Below, piece after piece: positions 1 to 7,892 of a DNA stretch of 38,411 bases. The position numbers and the translations under genes are program-made. Source of the stretch: Chryseobacterium sp. (GTDB taxonomy: Bacteria; Bacteroidota; Bacteroidia; Flavobacteriales; Weeksellaceae); the NCBI GenBank assembly GCA_027492795.1, contig JAPUEB010000041.1, positions 1-38,411 on the forward strand, written 5' to 3'. The first letter of the stretch is position 1. The number at the start of each line of letters is the position of its first letter. A model generated the notes under the pieces. The model was not told the origin of the DNA. It saw nothing but the letters and a program-made list of their open reading frames with translations, and searched no databases.

Positions 1-327
1 GGTTAAACTATCTGCTATAAAACTTTTATTGAATAAAATTTAAACAGGCTCTAAAAAAAACTAAAAAAATTCGTGATGGTTTCAAATATTTTTTTTACAT
101 TAGTACCTCGTAAAGAACACAACTTCCCAGTGAAGTTAAAGACATAGTGAATATCCCTGTCCGAATTTTTAGGTGATCCGATGTACAGTTCTGATAGTTT
201 GGTGCAAGTAGCTCGTGTAAACGTGATATAAGTTTCAATCTTGAAGTTTTAGGTAGCCGTGTAGAAAAGGACAGGATATTTTTTTTTGAGGTACTACATT
301 CTTTTAACAGCTAATAACCTCTTCATT
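1..327. other. Upstream region without a convincing gene
   Basis: No intact ORF with a credible start is seen before the ATG at 328. The segment is AT-rich at its left edge (1-100). From 101 to 296 it has better base balance and nested inverted repeats. The minus strand is free of stops from about 310 down to the TAA at about 96, roughly 70 codons, but lacks a good start. It could be a gene remnant, a structured leader RNA for the cargo gene, or chance. No TAnnTTTG promoter is visible just upstream of 328, so the cargo gene may be transcribed from further left. Confidence 0.5.
101..296. repeat. Nested inverted repeats upstream of the eCIS cargo gene
   Basis: Outer arms TAGTACCTC (101-109) and GAGGTACTA (288-296) are exact reverse complements. 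Inner arms ATATCCCTGTCC (151-162) and GGACAGGATAT (269-279) match except for one extra C. A small hairpin AACTTC/GAAGTT (121-126 and 132-137) lies between them. A short direct repeat (TTTTAGGT..CCG..TGTA) occurs near 167-185 and 247-264. The nesting suggests a folded RNA or a remnant element. An invertible switch is possible, but the arms are short for one. Confidence 0.45.
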
Positions 328-3300
328 ATGTCCACTGCAGCTCCAAAAATACAATTCAGAAAACTAACGAGAAAACCCGTAAAAAAGGATAAACCTTTCT
401 TTGCACCCGCAAAGGCGAGGAAGAAAATTGCGCCTTCATCCATACAGAAATATAAAGCAAAAAAGAAGGCAAAAAAGAAAATTTTTGAGGCTAAAAGTAA
501 AGGAAGAGAAAAGAAACTCATTCAACTATTATCTAAAATTGACAAAGCCAAACTTAAAAACTCACAACACGCGGATGCATCTCAAAAAGTTGCTGAAACT
601 AAAAAGTCGGTCAATATTGGCACCCAATTAGACAAATCAAGCAAGGCTAAAGCGGCTCAAGTGGGCGAAATGGCGAAGGAAAAACCAAAAAAATTTGATT
701 CGGAAAAATTTGCCAACGATATTCTTACCAACATCAAAAAAGTAATCCCAGCTTCCGAAGCCGAACTTAAAAATGATGGTACCTCCTCCGAAAAAATGGC
801 ACAGGCACAGCAAACTGTTTCCAATTCTTTGGATAACGAGAAACAAAAATCTGGAGGAAACATTGCAGCCGCAGCAACTGCGCAACCCGATTTGAACGCA
901 GTTCCCACCATAGAGATTCAGCCATTGCAACCCGAAAATCCCGCTTCCCAAACTGCCATAAAAGATGCTTCTATTTCTCCTGATTTAAAAAAACCTGCAC
1001 AAACCAGCCTTGCGAAAGATTCAGAAAAAATCGACCTTGAAATGAAGCAGAACAAGGTAAGCGACGAACAGTTGAAAAACGCTAACGAACCTTCTTTCCG
1101 TTCGGCAGTTGATGAAAAGCAAAAAAGCCAAGCAAACGCAGAAAAAACCCACCAACAATACCTTTTAAAGGCAGAACCGCTAAAAAACAACCTCGAACCC
1201 CAAATTCAAGCACAAACTTCTAACGGCATTTCCAAAATTGTACAAAACAGAAAAAAAAGTTTTTCTGCAGTAGATAAAAACAAGCTGGAAAAGAAACAGA
1301 AAGAAGAACAAACCAGAAGAAAAATCGCCGCCGACCTTGAAGCCATCTACTCCACCACAAAGACCAAGGTAGAAAAGCGCTTGGAAGATTTAAGCAATAA
1401 GGTGAATGAGCTTTTTGATTCCGCACTCAATACCGCCAACAAAACTTTTGAAGACCGCGTAAGAGAGAGAACCGCTACTTCTTGGTGGGACGATCTTGTA
1501 AGTTGGGCTTCCGGAATCCCGCAAAAAATAGGAGATGTTTTTCGCGAAGAGCAGGACAATTTCATCAATTCGCTTCGTCCAACAGTACTCTCGATAGGTA
1601 AAATTGTAGAAACAGAGCTCAATGCGGCAATGCAGGATATTGAGAATGGAAAAATACAGGTCAAAACGTATTGGGAAAGCTTGGACAAAGATGCAAAAAA
1701 AATTGGCGAAGAATTATATACTTCTTTAAACGATAGATTCACTGAACTGGAATCCACAGTAGAACAGGCGAGCGAAACCTTAAAAGAGAACATTACCACC
1801 AAGTTTAATGAAGCTGTTTCAAAATTAGAAGAAACCTACGAAAAAATTAAAGAAGAAAACAAAAGTTGGCTCCAAAAAGCTTACGATGCTGTAGTAGGAA
1901 CCATAAAGGCAATTCTGGAGATGAAGGAGATGTTGTTCTCCATTTTAAGAAAGGCAGCAAACGCTATTGAGGGCATCATCATGGATCCCATTGGTTTTTT
2001 AGGCAACCTCATCCAGGCGATAAAAATGGGTTTTTCAAATTTTATTTCGCGAATTTGGCAGCATTTAAAAGAAGGATTCATTACTTGGCTAATGGGAAAT
2101 ATGCCTCCATCGATAAAATTTCCCGAAAAATGGGATGCAAAGGGGATTTTTCAGTTTGTGATGTCAATTTTGGGGTTAACTTGGGACAATATAAAGACAC
2201 GTGCGGTGAAAATGTATGGCGCAACAGTAGTTGCTGCGTTAGAAACAGGTTTCGAAATTTTTATGATTGTGCGTAAGGAAGGTATATCTGGATTGTGGAT
2301 GTATATACAGGACAAAATTGGAGACCTAAAATCCACGGTATTGGATGCCATTCAAAATATGTTGATTGAAAAAGTGCTAAAAGCGGGCGTTACTTGGGTT
2401 TTAAGCCTATTCAATCCTGCAGGAGCGTTCATTAAGGCTTGCAAAATGATTTATGATTTAGTTTCTTGGTTTATTAATAATGCCAAAAGATTATTAGGCT
2501 TAATCAACAGTATATTGGACAGCATCACACTCATTATTGCTGGAAACTTATCCGCCGCCGCAGATTTTGTGGAAAATTCTCTAAAAAAGGCAATTCCAAT
2601 AGTGATTGGTTTTTTAGCCAGTCTTTTAGGAATTGGCGACCTCAGCAAAAAGGTTCAGGCAATTATCGACAAAATACAGGCGCCTATAAACAGGGCAATA
2701 GATTGGGTACTGCAAAAAGCGGGAGGTTTTGCGAAGACACTTGGCAAATTAGCAATAGCCGGCGCAAAAAAAATATGGGGTTGGATTGGACTGAAGAAAT
2801 CCTTTAAGGCAAAAGATGAAAAATCGCATTCCGTAAATATTGAGGGTAATCAAACTGTACCAAAAATAATCATTAGAAGTGATCCTAAATCTTTACAAAC
2901 ACTTATTTCAGAGTTTAAAGCGACAAAAGAGTATGAAAACAACCAATCCTATTATAATCCAAGAATAAAACAAGCAGCGTCCCTTCAACAAACCTTCGAG
3001 AATGCGATGATAAAAAATCAGGGTGTGGATATAAAATATGATGAGGAGTTTTCTGCAATGGCAAATTCATTAATAGATTACATTAAGGACATGTTTATTG
3101 GTGCTGGAAAAGACGATAAAAGAGATGTAAAATTTGGCTCATTGAAGGGTGAGGTAGGAACTGAAATGAACGCATTGGTCTTAATTAAAGATGACGGGGA
3201 AAAAGGACAAGGAACCAGCCAAGCAACCGGAGTACACAAAATATTACAGGAGCGAAAATCTAAAAAAGGTAAAAAAGCATATTACGTTCAGGGACACCTT

Positions 3301-3702
3301 CTTAACAAGGAATTGGATGGACCAAATACTGGAAGTAACTTAACGCCTCTCACCTCCTATGCAAATGATGAACATAAAAATATAATTGAAAAAAGCCTAA
3401 AACTTCATTACGGCGCAAAAGGCGGGAAAGAAAACAAAAAACTAAAATATTTGGTAACAGCACAGTTTGGGCTATCAAGCCCTTTGGTGGAGAATACCTT
3501 TAATCCAGTTAAAGAAGAAAAGCAGTATAAAAAAATTAAAAAAATGAATGAGATTAAGCAGCTTGAATCACAGTTTGTACCTACGGGATTAAGCATTAAA
3601 GCCTCCTATTTCACAAAAGAAGGCGAAAAGTCAATTTACTCCGGAACCATAAAGAACAATGTAGAGACTAATCCCGATTCCTACGTCTTTAATAATTTAT
3701 AA
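328..3702 (+). CDS. eCIS-associated cargo protein with C-terminal His/Asn nuclease-like motif
   Basis: A 1124-residue protein beside the eCIS ATPase and tape-measure genes. I chose the ATG at 328 because the upstream extension needs a TTG and overlaps repeats. The order seen is: a Lys-rich, disordered N-terminus with an FFAPAK...IQ motif like that opening many eCIS DUF4157 proteins; long coiled coils (about 330-560); a hydrophobic and amphipathic helical region (about 560-840) of the kind found in large eCIS-associated proteins; and a C-terminal domain with GHLLNKELDGP followed by NLTPLT and a downstream N..EH (H990, N1004, N1013, H1016). This GHLLN...NLTPLT signature belongs to DNA/RNA non-specific endonuclease-like domains. 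No HExxH metalloprotease is seen. The likely role is a toxin loaded in or on the injection particle. There is no signal peptide and no adjacent immunity gene. eCIS association is firm; nuclease activity is inferred. Confidence 0.75.
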   Translation: MSTAAPKIQFRKLTRKPVKKDKPFFAPAKARKKIAPSSIQKYKAKKKAKKKIFEAKSKGREKKLIQLLSKIDKAKLKNSQHADASQKVAETKKSVNIGTQLDKSSKAKAAQVGEMAKEKPKKFDSEKFANDILTNIKKVIPASEAELKNDGTSSEKMAQAQQTVSNSLDNEKQKSGGNIAAAATAQPDLNAVPTIEIQPLQPENPASQTAIKDASISPDLKKPAQTSLAKDSEKIDLEMKQNKVSDEQLKNANEPSFRSAVDEKQKSQANAEKTHQQYLLKAEPLKNNLEPQIQAQTSNGISKIVQNRKKSFSAVDKNKLEKKQKEEQTRRKIAADLEAIYSTTKTKVEKRLEDLSNKVNELFDSALNTANKTFEDRVRERTATSWWDDLVSWASGIPQKIGDVFREEQDNFINSLRPTVLSIGKIVETELNAAMQDIENGKIQVKTYWESLDKDAKKIGEELYTSLNDRFTELESTVEQASETLKENITTKFNEAVSKLEETYEKIKEENKSWLQKAYDAVVGTIKAILEMKEMLFSILRKAANAIEGIIMDPIGFLGNLIQAIKMGFSNFISRIWQHLKEGFITWLMGNMPPSIKFPEKWDAKGIFQFVMSILGLTWDNIKTRAVKMYGATVVAALETGFEIFMIVRKEGISGLWMYIQDKIGDLKSTVLDAIQNMLIEKVLKAGVTWVLSLFNPAGAFIKACKMIYDLVSWFINNAKRLLGLINSILDSITLIIAGNLSAAADFVENSLKKAIPIVIGFLASLLGIGDLSKKVQAIIDKIQAPINRAIDWVLQKAGGFAKTLGKLAIAGAKKIWGWIGLKKSFKAKDEKSHSVNIEGNQTVPKIIIRSDPKSLQTLISEFKATKEYENNQSYYNPRIKQAASLQQTFENAMIKNQGVDIKYDEEFSAMANSLIDYIKDMFIGAGKDDKRDVKFGSLKGEVGTEMNALVLIKDDGEKGQGTSQATGVHKILQERKSKKGKKAYYVQGHLLNKELDGPNTGSNLTPLTSYANDEHKNIIEKSLKLHYGAKGGKENKKLKYLVTAQFGLSSPLVENTFNPVKEEKQYKKIKKMNEIKQLESQFVPTGLSIKASYFTKEGEKSIYSGTIKNNVETNPDSYVFNNL

Positions 3703-3762
3703 AATAGATTATGAATTAAGACTCAATATCTTCTTTAGTATATTTAGAAAAACTATCAAACC

Positions 3763-5040
3763 ATGCCCTACCAAATCTTCAAAAAACACCTAATCAGCCG
3801 GCTTAAAAGCGAGAACGAATCTTACAGTTTTGAAGGAAGCTTTGCTGAAGCACTACAGCGAAAAACTAGTCATGAGGAAAGTGTAATCCTTATGCTTGCA
3901 CTTGCTCCGCACATACTTCCCCATTTTTTAGATGAAACCATAAAAGCCGTTTTTCCCGAAGGAGGAGAAATACCTCAATTGGGAGGCAGCAGAAGCAGCT
4001 CTTACCGCGGTTTTTTGCCAACTGGCGAAACCGTACAATACATTTTGGCAGGTGAAGACATCGCCCAACGTATCGAAATCATCGATTTTTTCAGTAAAGA
4101 GCATTGGTTTTATGCAGAAGACATTTTAAGTTTAGAATCTGTTCCCGAAGGCGAACCGATGATGAGCGGAAGGATTATGTTGTCCCAAAAAGCAATTTCG
4201 CTACTAGTATATGGCGAAGAAACAATTTCGAAAACTTCAATTTTCGCGGCAAACAAAATCACCACCCAACTGGATTGGCAAGATTTGGTTCTGGCAGAAA
4301 ATACGATTGAAAAAATTAAAGAAATACTTATTTGGGAAAAAAACAAAAAAATAATCCTTCACGATTGGGGGCAGTCTAAATTTTTTAAAAAAGGCTACCG
4401 AGTACTTTTCTACGGACCATCCGGAACCGGCAAAACCCTTACAGCCGCCCTATTGGGAAAAGAACTCTCCAAAATAAGAGAAAAAGAGGTTCCAGTTTAC
4501 AGAATCGACCTCTCCTTGATGGTATCCAAATATATTGGAGAAACAGAAAAAAACTTGGAAAAACTTTTTCAAAAAGCAGAAAATAAAGAATGGATTCTTT
4601 TTTTTGATGAAGGTGAAACTCTTTTTGGGCAAAGAACAGGCGTGAAAGATTCTAACGACAAATACGCCAACCAAGAAATCTCTTTCCTACTCCAAAGAAT
4701 TGAAGATTACAACGGACTCGTAATTGTAGCCACCAATTTGAAAACCAATATGGACAGTGCGTTCACCCGAAGGTTTCAATCCATGGTGGAATTTAAAATA
4801 CCGTCAGATTCCGAACGCAGGAAGCTTTGGCAAAACATTTTTCCCAACGAAAAATTTATCTCAAAAACAGACAACTTGGTGGAGCAACTTATAAAACACC
4901 CTCTAAGCGGCGGAGAAATACTGAACGTGGTGCAATACGCCTGTCTAAAAGCCTCCGAAATGGAGAATCCAGAAATAACCTTGGAAAACTGCATCAGCGG
5001 TATAAAGATGGAACTTGCAAAAAGCGGACGAACACTGTAA
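3763..5040 (+). CDS. eCIS AAA+ ATPase (Afp15-like)
   Basis: A 425-residue AAA+ ATPase. A family-specific N-terminal part (about 1-190) precedes the ATPase core. Walker A is GPSGTGKT with K224. Walker B is ILFFDEGE with D282 and E283; most relatives have DEAE/DEAD at this site, so Gly284 is a small variation. Sensor-1 Asn lies in VIVATN, and the arginine-finger region is FTRRF (R336/R337). Single-domain ATPases of this type are a standard component of extracellular contractile injection systems and are thought to act in particle assembly. The gene starts 60 nt after the cargo gene and is followed after 2 nt by the tape-measure-family gene, so the last two are surely cotranscribed. Confidence 0.9.
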   Translation: MPYQIFKKHLISRLKSENESYSFEGSFAEALQRKTSHEESVILMLALAPHILPHFLDETIKAVFPEGGEIPQLGGSRSSSYRGFLPTGETVQYILAGEDIAQRIEIIDFFSKEHWFYAEDILSLESVPEGEPMMSGRIMLSQKAISLLVYGEETISKTSIFAANKITTQLDWQDLVLAENTIEKIKEILIWEKNKKIILHDWGQSKFFKKGYRVLFYGPSGTGKTLTAALLGKELSKIREKEVPVYRIDLSLMVSKYIGETEKNLEKLFQKAENKEWILFFDEGETLFGQRTGVKDSNDKYANQEISFLLQRIEDYNGLVIVATNLKTNMDSAFTRRFQSMVEFKIPSDSERRKLWQNIFPNEKFISKTDNLVEQLIKHPLSGGEILNVVQYACLKASEMENPEITLENCISGIKMELAKSGRTL

Positions 5041-5042
5041 TC

Positions 5043-6548
5043 ATGAACAACAACCATATCTTACATCATCTTGATATCGATTTCACTTTGCATGATGCTG
5101 AACAAAATCTGAACTCTGCAAACAGTAGCGTTGATGTTTACAGAGACCTTTTAACAGAAACTGTACAAAACTATTTCAACCAAATTGATGTTGAGGAGAA
5201 CTTCCTAATTGAAAATCTAGAAATTGATGTCGGAAACTGCACAGATGCAAATGAATTGAAAGAAAAAGTACTAAATCAGCTCAGCAAAAGCTTAACTGAA
5301 ATACTCAACCACAAAAAAAATCATATTAACGAAAATATACCAGCTGAAAACATTTTGTATGTCAATGATATTGAAAACGAAAAAAAGGCTGTTCTCCTTT
5401 TTCTAAATTCGGGGATATGGAAATATGATGCGTTTCGTACAAATTTTGATAAGCTGGAATTCAAAATAAAGATGCAGAAACATGTACAACAGGAAATTGA
5501 AGTAAAAACCGATGAGGAATTCCTTCGGAGCATTGTTTTAAATCCTTCATTTTTTTGGCGAATAATTCATTATTTTAATGATTTGTGTACAAACGTCATT
5601 CAAAAATTAATTCCTAAACATAGTAAATTTACCCATATTCAGGAGCTTATTTGGACAGATATCATAAAGGAGTTTAGCAGCAAACACAGTGAATTTACCG
5701 CAGAACAATGGAAATCTTTTTTCCAACAAATATTATTGTTCCATCAGCAATCTTTGGAAGAAAAATGGATTTTGCTCTCATTATCAAACGCTGTAGTGAA
5801 AAAAAATCCTGATACAGATATCAGTTCTTTGCCGTTCTCCAAAAATCAAAGCAATAAAATAATTTCAGCAAAATTACGCGAACAACAACACGCTACAAAG
5901 CTTTTGGAAAACTATTTCACAAAAACCGGCTCATCGGAAGCATTTGAAAACCTTGCTTACAATGTATTGGAACCTATTGATTCCCATTTAAAAAAGGAAT
6001 TGCATCAAATGGAAGAGCTACACATCGTAGAAGAGCTAGAATTGATGAATGACAATGCTTTACACAATTGTGGGATTCTCTTGTTACATCCCTATCTTAC
6101 ATCGTTATTTGAAGAAATTGGGATTTTGAAAGACAAAAAATTCAAAAACCGCAAATCACAGATAAAGGCATTACAACTCATGTTTTATATCTGCACCTTT
6201 AAAGAAAATGTGGAAGAATACGAAATACTATTTTTCAAAATTTTAGTAGGATTACCAATCAATGAATTTATTATTTTTTCAGAGCCTATCACAATTTCAG
6301 CTAAACAAAAATGCAGAAATGTGATTGAAAAATTGATTGAAGACTGGAAAGTTTTAAAGAAAACATCTTTGGAATCTGTCCAACAGAATTTTTTGCAGAG
6401 AAAAGCACTTTTATTTGATAACGAGCAATCTATAGAAGTACATCTCGAAACCAGTAGTTTCGATGTTTTATTGGAGCATTTACCGTTCAACTTCAGCATC
6501 ATCAAGACTCCTTGGAATCACAGACTTTTTTTTATCATTTTGAAATGA
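5043..6548 (+). CDS. Contractile injection system tape-measure-family protein (CIS_TMP, Afp14-like)
   Basis: A 501-residue protein starting at the ATG 2 nt after the ATPase stop; a longer frame exists but would overlap the ATPase by over 200 nt. The N-terminus carries the CIS_TMP hallmark IENLEIDVG (about 56-64). The C-terminal half has the family pattern: a GILLLHPYL..LFEEIGIL stretch near 349, LVGLPINE, a KLIEDW..LKKTS segment, FLQRKALL, and a terminal LLEHLPFNFSIIKTPW. In eCIS this family sits next to the ATPase and is assigned to tail-length control or assembly. It is at the short end of the family, and length scales with particle length in tape measures, which hints at a short particle. 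It is the last eCIS gene on this side. Confidence 0.88.
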   Translation: MNNNHILHHLDIDFTLHDAEQNLNSANSSVDVYRDLLTETVQNYFNQIDVEENFLIENLEIDVGNCTDANELKEKVLNQLSKSLTEILNHKKNHINENIPAENILYVNDIENEKKAVLLFLNSGIWKYDAFRTNFDKLEFKIKMQKHVQQEIEVKTDEEFLRSIVLNPSFFWRIIHYFNDLCTNVIQKLIPKHSKFTHIQELIWTDIIKEFSSKHSEFTAEQWKSFFQQILLFHQQSLEEKWILLSLSNAVVKKNPDTDISSLPFSKNQSNKIISAKLREQQHATKLLENYFTKTGSSEAFENLAYNVLEPIDSHLKKELHQMEELHIVEELELMNDNALHNCGILLLHPYLTSLFEEIGILKDKKFKNRKSQIKALQLMFYICTFKENVEEYEILFFKILVGLPINEFIIFSEPITISAKQKCRNVIEKLIEDWKVLKKTSLESVQQNFLQRKALLFDNEQSIEVHLETSSFDVLLEHLPFNFSIIKTPWNHRLFFIILK

Positions 6549-6600
6549 ACAATTATATAGTAATAGTCCTTGAAACCTAATAAAATTAGGAATTTCATCC

Positions 6601-6634
6601 AAAAAAAAAGAGAACCAAAATATTGATTCTCTTT
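6601..6634 (-). terminator. Intrinsic terminator of the initiator tRNA gene
   Basis: Read on minus, stem AAAGAGAA (6634-6627) pairs with TTCTCTTT (6614-6607) around a 12-nt loop and runs into a T tract. It lies 8 nt past the tRNA 3' end. On plus there is the same stem but no T tract. Confidence 0.8.
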
Positions 6635-6641
6635 GCTTTAG

Positions 6642-6714
<73 letters not shown>

Positions 6715-6725
6715 ATATTGGACTG

Positions 6726-6756
6726 CAAATATACAACTATATTTTTATTTTCCAAA
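6726..6756 (-). promoter_or_regulatory. Bacteroidota sigma-A promoter of the initiator tRNA
   Basis: Read on minus, TTTG (6756-6753), a 19-nt spacer, then TATATTTG (6733-6726), 11 nt before the tRNA 5' end. This is a textbook TTTG-N19-TAnnTTTG promoter. Confidence 0.85.
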
Positions 6757-6793
6757 AAAATTATAAAAAAATTCTTTGTTCATCGTATTTTCG

Positions 6794-6801
6794 TAACTTT
6801 G
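6794..6801 (+). promoter_or_regulatory. -7 box of the yciO/tsaC-family gene, possibly leaderless
   Basis: TAACTTTG ends 4 nt before the ATG at 6806. A transcription start at the usual distance would fall on or next to the start codon, so the mRNA may be leaderless. No well-spaced -33 TTG is obvious; a TTTG at 6775-6778 leaves only 15 nt. Confidence 0.55.
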
Positions 6802-6805
6802 TAGT

Positions 6806-7417
6806 ATGGCAAAAATCTTGAAAATTTACCCCGAAAATCCGCAGGAAAATCTTATCGATGAAGTAGTTAAGGTTTTGAAAAACGGCGGACTCATCATCTA
6901 TCCTTCCGACACGGTTTATGCGTTGGGTTGCGATATCAACAACCTGAAAGCGATGGAAAAACTCGCCCAAATCAAAAAAATAAAGTTGGAAAAAGCTCAA
7001 TTTTCAATTATCTGTAACGATTTGAGCCATCTTTCCGCTTTTACAAGACCAATTGACACTTCGGTTTTCAGAATTTTAAAAAATAATGTTCCCGGACCTT
7101 TTACCTTTATTTTGGAGGCAAACAAAAACCTTCCTTTGGCTTATAAAGGCAATAAAACCATTGGAATTCGTGTTCCGGATCATCCAATTCCGCAATTAAT
7201 CGTTGATAAATTGGGGCATCCAATTGCTTCCACTTCCATAAAAGACGAAGACGAAGTAATAGAATACACCACCGATCCTGAACTGATTGCAGAAAAATAC
7301 GACCATTTGGTGGACTTGGTAATCGACAGTGGTTACGGCGACAATATGGCTTCCACAATTGTGGATTTAACGAGTGGTGAACCCGAAATTATTCGTGAAG
7401 GAAAAGGAGTTTTATAA
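6806..7417 (+). CDS. YciO/TsaC/Sua5-family protein (L-threonylcarbamoyladenylate synthase-like)
   Basis: A 203-residue single-domain YrdC-fold protein. Recognisable parts are the N-terminal GGLIIYPSDTVYALGC, the central PGPFTFILEA, TIGIRVPDHPI, a STSI segment near 150, and a C-terminal TIVDLTSGEPEIIREGKG. TsaC/Sua5 enzymes make threonylcarbamoyl-AMP for tRNA t6A37. The overall wording of this protein, for example the IYPENPQ..LI start and GGLIIYPSDT, resembles the YciO branch more than TsaC, and YciO has a less certain role. It starts directly after a TAnnTTTG box. The stop codon is followed at once by a heptamer repeat array. Confidence 0.8.
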   Translation: MAKILKIYPENPQENLIDEVVKVLKNGGLIIYPSDTVYALGCDINNLKAMEKLAQIKKIKLEKAQFSIICNDLSHLSAFTRPIDTSVFRILKNNVPGPFTFILEANKNLPLAYKGNKTIGIRVPDHPIPQLIVDKLGHPIASTSIKDEDEVIEYTTDPELIAEKYDHLVDLVIDSGYGDNMASTIVDLTSGEPEIIREGKGVL

Positions 7418-7428
7418 GATGGAAGACA

Positions 7429-7446
7429 GAAGTCCGAAGTCCGAAG
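7429..7446 (+). repeat. Heptamer array (GAAGTCC units)
   Basis: Two full GAAGTCC units plus GAAG, starting 11 nt after the yciO-family stop. It is the inverted counterpart of the array at 7850-7880, so the pair flanks the four-helix-bundle gene. Confidence 0.75.
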
Positions 7447-7479
7447 AAAATATCATTGCAAAAATAATAAGAATTAATT

Positions 7480-7833
7480 ATGTCATTCAAATTTGAAAAG
7501 TTGCGGATATGGCAGCTTGCAATGGAGCTTGGAGAAGATATCTATAAAATTTCATTGCAATTTCCCAGCGCCGAAAACTTTAATTTAACCTCTCAAATTC
7601 GTCGGGCTTCAGACAGTGTTGCACTTAATATTTCTGAAGGATCTGTTGGACAAACCAATGCTGAATTTAGAAAATTTCTAGGTTATTCCATTCGATCTTT
7701 AGCGGAAGTTGTAACTTGTCTATATAAAGCAAAAAACAGAAGCTATATTCAGGATGAAGTATTTATTGAAAATTACAACAAATCTTTCAATTTAATGAAC
7801 CAAATAATCGCTTTAAGAAATACCTTGAATTAA
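7480..7833 (+). CDS. Four-helix-bundle protein (23S rRNA intervening-sequence / S23 family)
   Basis: A 117-residue protein with the family pattern: F.KL.IWQLAMEL at the N-terminus, LTSQIRRASDSVALNISEG in the middle, RKFLGYSIRSLAEVVTCL, and a C-terminal helix (LMNQIIALRNTLN). The family was named from ORFs inside 23S rRNA intervening sequences. Relatives also act as Avd accessory proteins of diversity-generating retroelements. No rRNA or reverse transcriptase is nearby, so the function here is unknown. The gene lies between oppositely oriented arrays of the same heptamer, which suggests arrival with, or repeated rearrangement by, the repeat. Confidence 0.88.
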   Translation: MSFKFEKLRIWQLAMELGEDIYKISLQFPSAENFNLTSQIRRASDSVALNISEGSVGQTNAEFRKFLGYSIRSLAEVVTCLYKAKNRSYIQDEVFIENYNKSFNLMNQIIALRNTLN

Positions 7834-7849
7834 CAAACACCAACAGTTC

Positions 7850-7880
7850 TTCGGACTTCGGTCTTCGGTCTTCGGTCTTC
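7850..7880 (-). repeat. Heptamer array (TTCGGAC/TTCGGTC units)
   Basis: Four 7-bp units (one TTCGGAC, three TTCGGTC) plus TTC, filling the gap between the four-helix-bundle gene and yaaA. Its reverse complement shares 15 bp (CCGAAGTCCGAAGAA) with the array at 7429. Confidence 0.75.
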
Positions 7881-7892
7881 AAACTCTCATTT

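Noticed and set aside
101-296. Phase-variable invertible promoter
   Set aside because: Arms of 9 bp are shorter than usual for site-specific inversion, no promoter box lies between them facing the cargo, and no recombinase is in the window; kept only as a question.
286-327. Longer start of the cargo gene (TTG at 286)
   Set aside because: The extra 14 codons overlap the inverted-repeat arm and lack a start signal; ATG 328 begins the recognisable N-terminus.
4827-5042. Longer N-terminus of the tape-measure-family gene
   Set aside because: It would overlap the ATPase gene by over 200 nt in another frame; family similarity starts at MNNNHIL.
7480-7833. Diversity-generating retroelement accessory gene (avd)
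   Set aside because: No reverse transcriptase, template repeat or variable repeat is visible nearby.
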